Source of the DNA: Rhinatrema bivittatum
Taxonomy: Eukaryota; Chordata; Amphibia; Gymnophiona; Rhinatrematidae
Length of the DNA: 64,000 nucleotides
Direction: 5' to 3'
Assembly: GCF_901001135.1 (NCBI RefSeq)
Contig: NC_042616.1
Location: 501,742,908-501,806,907 of the forward strand
Part shown: one piece after another, positions 22,430-33,455 of the stretch
Position numbering within the stretch: the stretch's first letter is position 1
How the letters are laid out: each line of letters opens with the position of its first letter
Program-made: the position numbers and the translations under genes
Notes under the pieces: model-generated
Databases searched by the model: none
The model's input: only the letters and a program-made list of their open reading frames with translations
What the model was told of the DNA's origin: nothing

Positions 22430-23600
22430 CTCCTATTCGCCCCACCCCAGCCTCACTGGGCTCCTCACTTACACACAAGGAAAATGCGGCACGCAATTTG
22501 AATGCAAAGGCTGCAGCCGTTTATTAGAATCCCTAACACGGGAGTCTAATTAAGCGCCGAGTCCGTTCAATAATGTTTACAAAATCGCAGCCGGGCAGGT
22601 GCTGGGACTCTAAATATCCACCCAAGCGGAACCGCGGGGTCACGCGCCCAGCAAACCCCCAGAACAGGCGTTGTAACCTCCAAGACCCAGATGGAATCAG
22701 GGCATGGACCACCACAAAGCAAGCCCACTGCCGTAGCCCATCCGCCGGAGGGGAATCCCAAACCGGCCGCCACAAAGCAAGATTTGCAGAGCCCCTCCCC
22801 ATGTATCAGCCTCAATCCGTCGAGGCCTGAGCGTGGACCTAACATTGATCGTAGTGGCAAACGGGTGAGGGCCCCTAGGCTTCTCACATACATATCGGTA
22901 CCTCCCAGCTTCCATCTAATGCTTCTGCATTTACAAAGGCAGCCCTGGACTTGGTCACTGCCGCGACAGATTAACAGATAAGTGTAAACCCACTATCTAA
23001 CAAAAATCACTATCTACACAAGGGGGGGGGGGTGGAACAGTTGGGGAAACGGCTCCGCTTGGGGGCCAAAGAGGAAAGAGGCTGGCTCAAGGGTTGCAGG
23101 CGGGATTTAAATCACCCGCCAGCCACCTCCCTCCAATGTCAGCGATGGGCGCTCCCCCTCAGCCAATTGGGCAGCCCAGCATCGGTGTGCGCTCTGATGA
23201 TGTCACTGCCCCTGACGCCAGGCCAATCAGGGGGGAGTGCCGTCATCAATGCGCCTCCGCGCCGTGGCAACCCCGTGGTGCCGGTGACACGAGGCTGGCG
23301 CCATTCTCGCCAGCATGCGGAGGGGGAAGGGGCTCGGACCCCCCCCATCCCACTGAGCTCAGGGGGTGGGGGCGGCCGCCAGCACGGGTGCATTGGGTGC
23401 CTGGTTATTTGCGGCGCCCACACATCCATGTTGGGGGGGGGGCCCCCCTGCCCATATTCCTTTGTAATATCAAACCCCCAAATTCCATCATGTTATTGAG
23501 AAGAAAAGGGGGAGCAGGGAATGGCAGGCCTGGCAGGGGTACAGGATTTGCTGAAGAGCCAGTCCAGCCTAGAAGTAGCAGTGAGAAATAAGGGAGTTTT
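22430..23600. other. CpG-rich, GC-rich block of unknown nature
   Basis: A sharp rise in GC and CpG against AT-rich neighbours, with G runs at 23022-23031 and 23434-23441. Open frames up to 165 codons exist on both strands, as expected when stops are rare in GC-rich DNA, and none has recognised domains. It could be the LTR or 5' region of an unrecognised retroelement, or a real CpG island. I saw no partner terminal repeat in the window. Confidence 0.4.
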
Positions 23601-24071
23601 GCCTCTAAACTGAAAAGAATTTAGTCGCAGAATGGCAGCAGTGGAAGGCAGCTTGAGGCAGAAACAATTGAAATTTGGAGCTCATATGCCACAGCCACCT
23701 GTTCCTCTCCTTCTTGTTTTTGGAGCAAAGGGAAAAGGCAGAAGATTCATTAAGGAGCAGGGCTGGGGCATGGACTGGGGCAGCAGAAGTGCCAACTGCC
23801 GAAACCAGCAGCGCCCTCCTCTACAAATCACTTCATCCTCTATTATACAAAGTACAAAAGGCCTCAGATAGAGAAAAATACCTGCTACTATATCTAAATG
23901 TAACTCACCTTGAGCTACCACTGAAAAGAAGTGATCAAAACATAAATAACACCTCTGTATAAATCCACGTTGTTTGCATTTCTGGTCACTCCAACTCAAA
24001 AGAGAGAGGGGGGGGGGGGAACAAGAAAAGAAAACTGAACATGATAAAGAGGATGGAACAATTCCCTTAGA

Positions 24072-24706
24072 AGGTGAATTTAAAAGCCCGGCACGCGCCA
24101 AAACCGGGAGCTACGCGCAATAAGTTGGGCAGGCGCGCACCGAGGGGGTTTTAAGAGCTGCCCGAGTGCGGGCTTACGATCCGCCACGCGCTCAAATGAA
24201 AAGTTCCAAAATAGGGGCGGGGCGTGGGCCTATTTCTTGGATTTCACATTGAAATTAGTGCATAAATACTTAAGTACACAGGTGCGCAGCAGGGTCCCCT
24301 GCCGCGTAACCCTTAGTTCTGCTATGGATGACGCGAAAGTTATAAAATAAAGACAAATAGACAGATCAGCAGGGTTTTAAGGGTCGGGGTTAACAGGGGG
24401 GAAGGGAGGCTATTAATCTGGGGGGGGGGGGGGGGGTTCCTTACCTGGACGAACTGGGAATGAAGTGAGAAATCTGGTAATGGCGTCGGCGCCCGTGTCT
24501 TTTAAATCCCCCCACTTACATGGTGGAAGGAAGCAGCATTTGTGTGCATAGGTGCGCATCCACTTAAAGCCGCACGCACATATACGTGCATTCTGGCTAT
24601 TTTATAAAATGCGCGCGTATACGTGCGTATGTTATAAAATGGCTGCATCCCTGGAAGCAGGCCGACGAATGTGAGTCCCCGCGCGCCCTGTTTTAAAGTT
24701 ACCATC
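24072..24706 (+). repeat. Family E repeat, fullest copy
   Basis: Begins 'aaggtgaatttaaaagccc' and ends 'gttttaaagttaccatctt'. The interior includes 'gggttttaagggtcggggtt' and a G run (24420-24436), with CG-alternating hairpin wording. Reverse copy at 59535-60037; partial copies at 10805, 12526 and 29890. Non-coding. Confidence 0.6.
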
Positions 24707-25880
24707 TTAGCTCTAAGCCACTCCCCTCTCCGTTTGTTCATCCAACAAGTTACAAGTAGAATTTTTTTAACACGGTGTTTTTTTAACCCTGAAATAACTC
24801 TGATGGAAATTTTGTAACAGGCCACACAAATTAGACTGCAAATACAAGTATAAGTTACATCAAATTTGAAAGGGAATGTATGAAGGTGCACATATCCATG
24901 CTTGCATACTTTCTCTTTTGAAAATGATCCCTCCAAAACTATTCACATACAATTGCACTTGCTAAATTATGCACAGACATTTTGCAGGAAATTTTACATG
25001 TATACAATTGAAAATGCAGAAGTATGTACATCGGTGCAAATCCCTCCCTCAACCCATCCCCTGGGAATGCCTCTGCTCAGTCTGGGTACATTTTTGCACG
25101 ATCATGACATAGAAACCCACATATCGGTCAAGCAGTTTTGTAGTAGTCTATTTTTGCACTGTTTTACCTGCTGAAGTCTCTTTAAAAATGGCCTTCAGAT
25201 AGAAGTAAAGTCTTCTTATGTGTGTAAATGTATTTTCAAACAAATTTACACACGTAAATTTGCTTGAGAATACTCAAGAAATAGGCCCAGTGCAGAGCAC
25301 ACACAATTCCACCTGCTTTTTAGAAGGTGTAACTGGTGTGATGTGAATTCCACACGTATTTTAAAAATCAAAAAGTACGGATGTAATAAAGCCCATCTCT
25401 GCTCCAGCTCTGACTCCTGGAATGACTCTCTGCATTTCAAATAAAAGTATTCGTGAAAATGGGCTATGCCTGTACTTTTATATGCATGAAGCCTAGACTA
25501 TTTCAGTCATGCAACTAAATTGTATATGTCTAAACGGGTTTGAAGATCACCTCCTGAAAACCTCAAAAGTGGGTTAATAAGAAAAGTTTAATTGAAGAAA
25601 GAGACCATTCTACCTCACTACCAGGCACTTTGGAAAGTAACACAAAACTCTGCAAAAAATAAGTAGCATATTTCTTATTGAGAAAACAGAACAAGACACA
25701 TTGCTATGGATATCTATACAAAAAAATGCACCCTAGCAGATTCCCTCACCTCACTCACACATGCAGAACACAGGTGGATCCTCATCACATACAGACCAAG
25801 GGATCAGAAATCTGCAGACAAAACTGAACAGCACAGCCCTCGTCTCCCTTTCTTGCAAAATGAATTTGAAATGGGTTGTG
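24707..25880. other. No gene seen; degenerate short MITE-like wording
   Basis: Contains pieces such as 'ttcaaacaaatttacacacg' and 'caaatttgaaaggg' that resemble decayed relatives of families E and F. No boundaries could be set. Confidence 0.35.
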
Positions 25881-25884
25881 TTTC

Positions 25885-26455
25885 AGTACCGGGTTGATTT
25901 TCCACTGTGCGTGCACGCATCCATGTGCACATTCCTCCTGGCGCGCACACATGGATGCGCCGATTTTCTAACAGGCGTGCACCAGTGCGTGTATAGTAGA
26001 TAATTCATGGGCCATGCGCACATGTGCGCAAGGGAGAGAGGGGGACTTTTGCAATTTCCACTCGGCGATGCATTCCGGCCTTCTCCAGTTCCCTACCCCC
26101 CTATCTAAATTTCTCCCCTCTCCTCCTCTCCTCCCCACCTCCTAAACCGTACCTTTAAGGGTCTTTTTTCTTTGCTTCACAACTTATTTCAGTTCCTGAG
26201 CTGAAGAGAGTTACGCTTGCCGGACGGCTGCCGGACCGCAAATCTTCAGGACAGGAAACAATGGTGCTGTCCTGGCCCGACCCCCCACTCCTCCCTGCCC
26301 CCTTGGCCCGCCCCTTCGAAGAGGCCCAGCACTTATTTGCATACCGGCATTTACCCATGTGGTCGGGCCTCTTCGAAAATTCGCCCGGCTCGCACAAGGC
26401 CCGGCCACGCGCATAAATGCCCAATTTTACGCACTTCGGGCTTTGAAAATCCGCC
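25885..26455 (+). repeat. Family D-like element D7, diverged
   Basis: Left end 'accgggttgattttcc', right end 'gggctttgaaaatccgcc', matching the D family ends in form. Interior CG-alternating sequence ('atgcgcacatgtgcgcaag') and a C-rich patch. No clear duplication at the ends. Confidence 0.45.
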
Positions 26456-27004
26456 TTTTTATGTTTGGTCAATTTGTATATGACTCAGATAGAATGCAGG
26501 GCAAGCTCCTTCCTGGGAAAGTTAGATCTGAGAACACTGTGCCTAAAACCCTATGAATACGAGCATACTCATTTCTATAACAGCTCAGTTCAGCTGAAAA
26601 GGCGCTGCTACCATATTCCTTCATAAGGCCAGCTGGAATGAAATTGGCAGCTGAGGACAGTGTGCCTCTTTGGAAGGTGTAACTAGTGTGCTGCACTTTA
26701 CGTACATACTTTTCAAAATCAAAAAGTATGTGTGTGTAAATCCTAACTCTGCCTCCTGGAATACCTCTCTGGAGTTGGCGTAACGGTATGCTCAAAACTG
26801 GGTTATGCCCATACCTTTGCATTAACTGAGCCCCGGGCTATTTTAGTATAACCATTTACGCTGTGTGTGTTTGTGCATTTTATGTATTTTAATTATGAAT
26901 GTAAACTGTGTAATGGAAGGGATAGAATATAAAAGACAAGCCGTTAAGCCCGTCACAACGGGCTACATAACATTTTTGTTTTCGGTCCATTTTCGAAAAC
27001 AGCA

Positions 27005-27575
27005 CCCTCCTACACTTTTTCTCCCTCATTCCCCCTTCCCCTCAGTCACTCACCCCCTTCCCACCCCTGTCTTACTCACCCTCTGTCTCCCACTGCCTCC
27101 TTCCCCTCACTCTCACCTCCCTCCCCTTCCTTCAGTCACTCCCACCTCTCTCCCCTTCCCTCAGTCACTCCCCACCCTGTCTCAATCCCATCCCCTCTCC
27201 CTCAGCCCTCCTCCACTCCCTTTTTCTCTGCTCCACAACTTCTTACCCTTCCACTTACTCACATCCGTCTCTCACCTCTCCCTCTCCCCCCCCTCTCAGT
27301 CCCTCCCCCTCCCTCACTCAGTCCCTCCCTTCCTCAGTCCCTCCTACTCAGTCCCTCCCCCTCCCTCAGTCCCTCCCTCCCACTCAGTCCCTCCCCCTCA
27401 CTCAATCCCTCCCTCCCACCCTCCCTCTCACTCAGTCCCTCCCCCTCACTCAATCCCTCCCTCCCCCTCACTCAGTCCCTCACTCCCTCTCACTCAGTCC
27501 CTCTCTCCCCCTCTCCCCCTCACTCAGTCCCTCCCTCCCTCCCCCTCTCTCTCTCTCTCTCTCTCTCCTCCCTCC
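27005..27575 (+). repeat. Polypyrimidine minisatellite (CCCTCACTCAGTCCCTC-like units)
   Basis: Almost pure C/T with regularly placed A and G in CAGTCCCTCC and CAATCCCTCC units, ending in (CT)n at 27547-27568. Such strand asymmetry can form triplex (H-DNA) structure. Confidence 0.9.
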
Positions 27576-27827
27576 CTCGCTACTGGCCGCCGCTGCTCCT
27601 CATCGTCGTTCGCTGCCGTCGCTGCCGCCGCCGCTCGACGCCGCCGCCGCTGCCACCCAACGCCGCCATCGCTGCCGCTGTCACCCGACGCCGCCGCTGC
27701 CACCGCCGCCACCATCGCCGCTGCCGCTGCCACCCGACGCCGCCATCGCCGCCGCTGCCACCCGACGCCGCCATCGCCGCTGCCACCCGCCGCCGCCATG
27801 TTTTTTGTTTTTTTTTACGCTGGCTAA

Positions 27828-27896
27828 GACCGACGTCCTTGCCCGCACATGCGCAGTAGAGCTGTGCTCTACTGCGCATTTGCGGGCCGTCGGTCA
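27828..27896 (+). repeat. Strong hairpin with 22-bp inner stem
   Basis: GCCCGCACATGCGCAGTAGA plus GC pairs with its complement across a 3-nt loop (27841-27888, with one mismatch), and GACCGAC / GTCGGTC extend the outer stem. The stem includes TGCGCA words. It could end the composite repeat above. Confidence 0.85.
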
Positions 27897-27900
27897 GGGC

Positions 27901-28529
27901 CCATTTATAAGGTAGATTTTAAATAAACAAGGTAAATAAATAAATTGGCTTTGAAAATCACCTCCAGTTTTCTAGCTGCGGATTTTTCTTGCTTGGGTTT
28001 AAATCCCCAAGCTCAATATAATTTGCTTTGTACCGCAGTTCTTCCTCCATTCAGTTTTTCCTTCCTGTTTAAGATTACCTTGCTTGCTACTACTGCTGCT
28101 GGTTCCCTGGAAGATAGGAAAGAGCCTGGCAGTTTTGTAACTAACTGTGAGGGCAGTGCTCTGAGGTTCAATCAATTTTCATCCAAGTCCATGCAGGAGT
28201 CAGTGAAACAGAAAATGACTGGAAGTTATCAGGTTACAATGAAAAGAGGGCCTCCCGGGAATGGTAATGTCCTAAGATGAAACCCTCTGTCTGTGGTATT
28301 CTCTACTCTCAGAGCAATATCCTAGTGTAACACTGTAGTTCAGTACATATTTGTATAATCAATCCTGTAGAAGTCTTGATGGAGGATGAGCACAGAGTGA
28401 AAAAAATGTAACCTTTTTCTTTACCATGCATAAATGTTTTCTTTCTATTATTCATTTTTTTTGTTTAGATTCTACTGTTCTTTTTTTTAAAGATCTTGAT
28501 GTTTTTTCCAGATAAATCACAGATGAATA
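27901..28529. other. No gene seen in this stretch
   Basis: AT-rich, with an AAATAAATAAA-like segment at 27922-27945. The 111-codon open frame from 27945 has no family features. Confidence 0.35.
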
Positions 28530-29300
28530 TGATCCTGCTTTACTTTGGAGAAAGTCGTCATGTATGCCTCCGGGTCTGGTTGACCTTATGGTGATGGCCT
28601 CTAAGCAGATGGCTGAAAAAGATTTTGTGACAGTTGGAGTCTATTAGATGACCACTCTTTTAGGGATTTACTGAGGACTGAGAAATTGGTGATGGAGAAT
28701 TTAGCCAAGGATACTAATATTGTGATTAAATCAGTGGATAAAGGTGGTTGTATGGTGGTGATGGATAAGGTTACATATGTGAACGAGATATATAGACAAC
28801 TTTATGATACCATTTATTATTTAAAGCTATTGACTGATTCAACACAGGATTTAGTTATTGTAGTATCTGAAGGTTTATTGCAAGGTTATGTTACTGAGAG
28901 AGAAGCTGGATTTTTGCCTAACAATCTCCAAGTATTCCATATTTTTACATACTTCTTAAAATACCTAAATGTTTAACATTACCTCCAGGAAGACCTATAG
29001 TCTCTGGTATTGGTTCACTTCTTGAACCCTTGTCCTAGTTTGTAGACAGGTTTCTTCAACCTTTTGTCTCATTTTACTGAGCTTTTGAACAATCCTCCAA
29101 CTTTGTCCAAAGATGTCATATTGGTTAGCATGGAGATCAAGTCTTTGTACTGGAACATTCCACAGAGGGAGGCCATAGAGGTGGTTCGGGATTATTTAGA
29201 TATGAGCTATATTTTGTTTGGTGAATAATTTATTCAATAGGTTAAGGACATGACAATGGGGACCACAATGATGCCTGATATTGAATGCTTGCCTGTATAT
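28530..29300 (+). pseudogene. Penelope-like element reverse transcriptase fragment
   Basis: The 96-codon open stretch at 28686-28976 includes VIKSVDKGGCMVVMDKVTY, the S-A-D-K-G-G-x-V-V-V-M-D pattern found near the RT of Penelope-like elements, and EIYRQLYDT after it. In the next frame, 28979-29030 has PPGRPIVSGIGSL, the conserved P-G-R-P-I-V motif. About 29128-29190 has IKSLYWNIP, equivalent to the D-V-x-S-L-Y-T-N-I-P motif, but the first catalytic aspartate region is altered (M-E-I). Stops and frameshifts make it inactive. The GIY-YIG endonuclease end is absent, because an LTR begins at about 29353. Confidence 0.8.
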
Positions 29301-29352
29301 CTCTTCTTTTGCGCAGAGGCATGTTTATACATTCAGCTTTGGGTCATTGGTG

Positions 29353-29860
29353 GTTGTATTGGTGGACCCTTGGGCTAAAGCAACATTGGTGCAACCTGCA
29401 GGGAGGAGCCGTGCAGATTCTCACTGGAAGCCAGCGGACCCAGGTGAAGCAGAGACTAATTGAACCTTTGGGTGCTGGGGCCAGCAGCACCTAGGTGGAG
29501 TTTCTGCTGATGGAGGTTAGCAAGAGGCATGGGCAGGCAGCAGTCAGGCATATCCAAGGTCCAGGCAATGGTCAGAGGCAATCAGCAGTCAGGCGTGTCC
29601 GGGGTCCAGGCCAAGATCGAAACCAGGCATCCGTCCAAAGGAAGAGGGACAGATAGGCAGGGCAGGCAGGCAAGGGCAAGAACAAACAGGCAACGAGAAT
29701 GGAACAGACTGGAAGGAAGACCAAGGACAAGCTGGATGAAGACTGAAGACAAGTTGGATGAAGACTGGAATGCAGGGAAGCAACACACACTGCTGAAGAG
29801 GAGCTAGATGCTTTTGGGGAGCTGCCCTTATTTAGGGCAGTGCTAGTGATGTCATCTCTA
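29353..29860 (+). mobile_element. Solo LTR fragment, LTR family 2 (copy 1)
   Basis: Starts 'ggttgtattggtggaccctt' and follows the same order of phrases as the copies at 32297-33093 (reverse) and 60341-61240: 'gtgctggggccagcagcac', repeated 'ggtcagaggca' and 'gtccaggcc' words, then 'gggagctgcccttatttagg'. It is cut on the right near 29860. No internal retroelement genes are attached. A promoter-like 'ccttatttaggg' is present, as in the other copies ('ccttataagggg'). Confidence 0.65.
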
Positions 29861-29865
29861 TTGTA

Positions 29866-31300
29866 CCAATTTCCAAAAGCCATTTACCCACGTAAAATGC
29901 ACTTACTGATTGATTTTAAAACCCCTATGTATGCCAAAGCTGGGAGTTGCACACGTGACACGGCCTGGCACATGCCATGCGGATTTTAAAACCCGCGCAG
30001 GTACGCGCATATCTCCCGCTATGTGGACAAATCACAAATAGCAGAAAAGGGATGGAGCGGGGCTCGGGTGGGGTCTGGGCAGGCTGAATTTGTGGCATGA
30101 ATTCTGCGCGTACCCCTACCGTGGAACTTTACTTCCGCTACAAACGGCATGTAAGTAATAAAATAACAAAATCTAGGTTAGTCAGTGGGGTTTTAAGGGT
30201 CAGGGCTAATAGAGTAAAAGGGAACCAAGTTGGCTATGGTGTTTAGGAAGTCCTCTCCTTTACTGGGGTGAGCAGGGAACAAACTGGGGAAACAGGTAAT
30301 TGCATCAGTGTGTGTCTCTACTAAAATTCCCCCCACTTCCGCGCTTGAGTCGGCATTTGCACGCGTATGCGCATCAATATATAGTCTTGCACACATGCGC
30401 GCGCCTATAGCTGATTTTAAAATACATGCGTGTATATGTGCATTTACGTGTGTATGTTATAAAATCACCACACAGGTGTGTTGCAACATAGATTGCAAAG
30501 GTCCATATAGAGAAACCCAGAAAAAAAACAATTAAGCAAGAAAAGTTCAGTAATTCCGAAATGCCAGATCTTTATTGAGATGTCAGTCCCCCGACACGGA
30601 GCCGTGTTTCACTAGGGCTGCATTGGGAGGGATGAATTACATGTAGTAAAATAATGTAATATCAATGGCATTACACGCTTGAGAGAAGTCTCCCATTGAA
30701 TACAGCAAAAGGAATATTCGAAGGATAATTTTTGAAGGGGTATCCTTGAAAAATGGGTGAAACCAATTACAATTAGCAGAGCACCGTTCTATTATGTGCT
30801 AATAAGGTTGTTGCATCAGAGAACGCAATGACAGTAAGAGAAGGACTGGCGAAATGAGTGCAGCTCTTGTAATTCGTCCCTCCCAGTGCAGCCCTAACGA
30901 AACACGGTTCCGTGTCGGGGGACTGACATCTCAATAAAGATTTGGCATTTTGGAATTATTGAACTTTTCTTGTTTAATTGTTTTTTTTTCTGGGTTTCTA
31001 TATATGGACCTTTGCAATCTATTTTGCAACACACCTGTTGGACTGGTTGATTTATAGTGTATTTGTTCACCATTCCACACTCCGTTGTGGGTTTATCTTA
31101 TAAAATCACTACATCCATGTGTGTGCTGGCAAATGCGTGAACATTTTATGCCCGTACACTGATCTTAAAATTTAACTCTTAATGCAGGTAAATCCTATGG
31201 AGAATTCAATAGCATATACTGTAGCAATTTTCAAAAGCCCATTTACACAGGTAAAGTGCATTTACACAGTTTTAAGCGTGAAAATGCTTTTAAAAACCAG
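29866..31300 (+). repeat. Family E/F repeats split by an inverted-repeat insertion
   Basis: Left part (29866-30468) has 'gattttaaaacccctatg', 'gggttttaagggtcagggct' and 'tataaaatcac', as in family E. The right part resumes at 31098 with 'ttataaaatcactacatcc' and ends 'cttaaaatttaactctt'. Outside these, 'caatttccaaaagccattta' (29866) and 'caattttcaaaagcccattt' (31226) look like another small family. The inserted segment is 30469-31097. Confidence 0.5.
30469..31097 (+). mobile_element. Inverted-repeat insertion, possible Penelope-type terminal repeats
   Basis: The arms 30472-30640 and about 30868-31040 are close inverted copies. Both carry the word GACACGG(A)GCCGTGTTTC-like and a 'caataaagatttggcat' / complement segment, then 'tttctatatatggaccttt'. 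The 12-bp direct repeat TTATAAAATCAC flanks the whole insertion (30457-30468, 31098-31109). The ACACGG..CCGTGT word beside an AATAAAG recalls terminal repeats of Penelope-like elements, and a Penelope-like RT fragment lies 1.2 kb to the left. The link between the two is inference. Confidence 0.6.
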
Positions 31301-32296
31301 GCCAAAATCTGTCAAAAAAAAAAAAAAAAGGATGAAGTTCTCTAACATAGCACATACCATAAGTAGGGACCTTCATTTTCAGTTTTTATTGTTCTTTATT
31401 TTTCCTGGGAATTTATCAGGGCTTATTATGATGAAAACAAAAACAGGATAAAATCAGTTGAAAAAATTGACTCATTATTTTTCCAGGTAAATATCAGAAT
31501 TTATTTTTGTGGACAGAAGCCAGTATAATAAAATATTATTACACAGATTCTCCCACTGACCCACTCAGCAGCTTCCCCATCTTTATCCCCATCCCCTACC
31601 TAGCATGTCCCTGTCTCTCTCTCTCTCCCTTTTCCCCACCTCCCTGCATTGCAATAGAATTTATCCTTACCGGTGGCTCCAGACTTCTCCTGTCTCCTTA
31701 AGCAGCATTGCTTACTGATGCTCCTGTGCTCTGGAGCACTGCGTGTCTGCTTTGGTGCAGGGCCAGGGAGCCTGCCGGGAAGTACTCCTGGTGGACAAGG
31801 CCTGCTTCAAATGCATTTGTAGCACCAGGCAGCAGGTACTTTGGCTTCTATATTTTGCTTCAGCTGGGGCAAGATGCAGGGGTGAGAAGCCCCCTGAAGA
31901 GGTCTATAGAGGGTGAAATATGTTTGGGCATATTATGCTGCACCTATCTCCTTCCCTGCTAGGGATTCTGAAACTTTCTTAAGTGGTACTGTTCCAGTTA
32001 TAAGTTCTCCAGCTTCTTTAATCAATTGTGAGTTTACATGTATTCTTCAGACCCTTTTTCCTTTAATGGATAGCACAATAATTGTTCACCTGCATTCCAT
32101 TTCTTAAGAATGACTGGATGATGTGATAAAATCTATAATTACTGGGTGTCTGGTATAAAATCTCTGACTGAAAGGAATTTGAACTTTTTGGATTTAAGAT
32201 CAGCCGAGTTCCTCTTCTTTTTTTTTTTTTTTTTAAGAAGACTTTTTAAAGTGTTAGTTGTCACTAGAGTGGATACAGAATTGTTGTGTTATGTTT
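31301..32296. other. No gene seen; A run, CT run and T run
   Basis: A14 at 31316-31329, CT-rich at 31612-31630, T20 at 32216-32234. Open frames have no recognised features. Confidence 0.4.
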
Positions 32297-33093
32297 ATAC
32301 ATGTTGCATTTGGCGGTCTGTAGGCTATCCCCGCGAACTGCTACCCTTACCTTCTTGGCTGGGCCAGCCACTCTGCAGCAAAACGTTGCCAACACGCTGC
32401 CGTATTCCATGTGCAAGGAAGCCAGCAGCCTCAATGCACCCCACCTCTCCTCAGCTGCACATGTGCCTGACGTCATCCTACTTAAAGGATCCGTGGCAGA
32501 AAAAGCCAGGCGGCGCCTCCTGATGACCTCACATGCCCAGCCCTATAACGGGCCCTCTCTTCCTCACCTCACTGCTTCAGCAACAGGTCCAGCTACTGAG
32601 AAGTGTATGTGTTACTACCATCCCTCATCTCAGATTGTTCAAGTCTTCGCCAGCCCTGCTTGCTCCAGTCTTCATCTGCTCTGTTTGCTCTAATCTTCAT
32701 CTCAGCCTGTTCCACTCTTTTGCTCAACCTGCCTCCACCTCATCCGTCCCTCTTCTTCCTCCCTGGTCAGATTTCTGGTTTTGACCCTTGCTTGGACTTT
32801 AGTTACATCTGATCACTGCCTGCCTTTGACCCCTGCCTAAACTTGGATATGCCCGATTGCTGCCTGCCTACAACCCTAGCCTGGCCTTGGACCACGTCTC
32901 CGGTCAACAGCAGAGACCCTTGCCACCCCTGCACCCAAAGGCTCAACCCGAGGTGAATGTGGGCTGGTAAAGGTGAAGCTCCTGACCGCTCTCTGCTTCA
33001 CCAGGGTTCCCCTGCTGATGGTAAGAACTTGCAGAGCTCCTCCCTGCAGGTGGAGCCAATCTCACCTCAGCCCAAGGGTCCACAGACACAACA
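32297..33093 (-). mobile_element. Solo LTR, LTR family 2 (copy 2)
   Basis: Reverse copy. Its 5' end at 33093 reads TGTTGTGTCTGTGGACCCTT on the minus strand, and the 3' end is near 32297. It shares 'gagctctgcaagttcttacc', 'cacctcgggttgagcctttg' and other phrases with copy 3 at 60341. The open frames over it (up to 135 codons) are LTR sequence. No internal region is attached, so it is a solo LTR formed by recombination, or an isolated fragment. Confidence 0.65.
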
Positions 33094-33352
33094 ATATGTT
33101 TTGTGTATCTTTTTTGTAATTGTGCATTTATTTTGGCATATATGTCCTAACTGTTTGACAACAAATTAATTAATGTTATGTATGCTTCAAACTTAAAGCG
33201 CATATAGCTAATTGATTAAATTTATATTTAAAATATTATATGACTGGTGTTTTAATTTTTGTGTTAAATGATTAGGACGATATAGCACTTATTTGTGATT
33301 TCTTTGGTATACATACAGTAATCTTGTGTTGCCGTTATCATTTTAATATTTA

Positions 33353-33455
33353 GGGCCTGATCTACTAAGCTTTTTTTTTTTTCATGGACCCAGAATGGGA
33401 GAAAATCCTTAGTAAATCAGAATGGGAGAAAATCCTTAGTAAATCATGCCCTTAG
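33353..33455 (+). repeat. Small MITE-like repeat with an internal duplication
   Basis: Opens 'gggcctgatctactaagc' and closes 'cttagtaaatcatgccc', an inverted pair. A 27-bp unit starting 'tcagaatgggagaaaatcc' is present twice in tandem. Related ends occur at 7651 and 8965. Non-coding. Confidence 0.6.

Larger units (their letters stand above)
26935..27900 (+). repeat. Composite repeat: hairpin head, polypyrimidine array, GCC-type tract, hairpin tail
   Basis: The head has the small hairpin AGCCCGTCACAACGGGCT (26948-26965). Then come a CT-rich array (27005-27575), a CCG/CTG trinucleotide-like tract with CATCG and CACCC interruptions (27587-27800), and a strong terminal hairpin (27828-27896). The 320-codon open frame through it is low-complexity and not a gene. 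It may be one transposon family with expanded internal satellites. Confidence 0.6.

Noticed and set aside
22533..23591. Six overlapping open frames of 70-165 codons
   Set aside because: Rare stops in GC-rich DNA explain them; no domain and no preferred strand.
26865..27827. 320-codon proline/serine-rich then alanine-rich open frame
   Set aside because: Runs through the polypyrimidine and GCC-type tracts; low complexity, no start context or domain.
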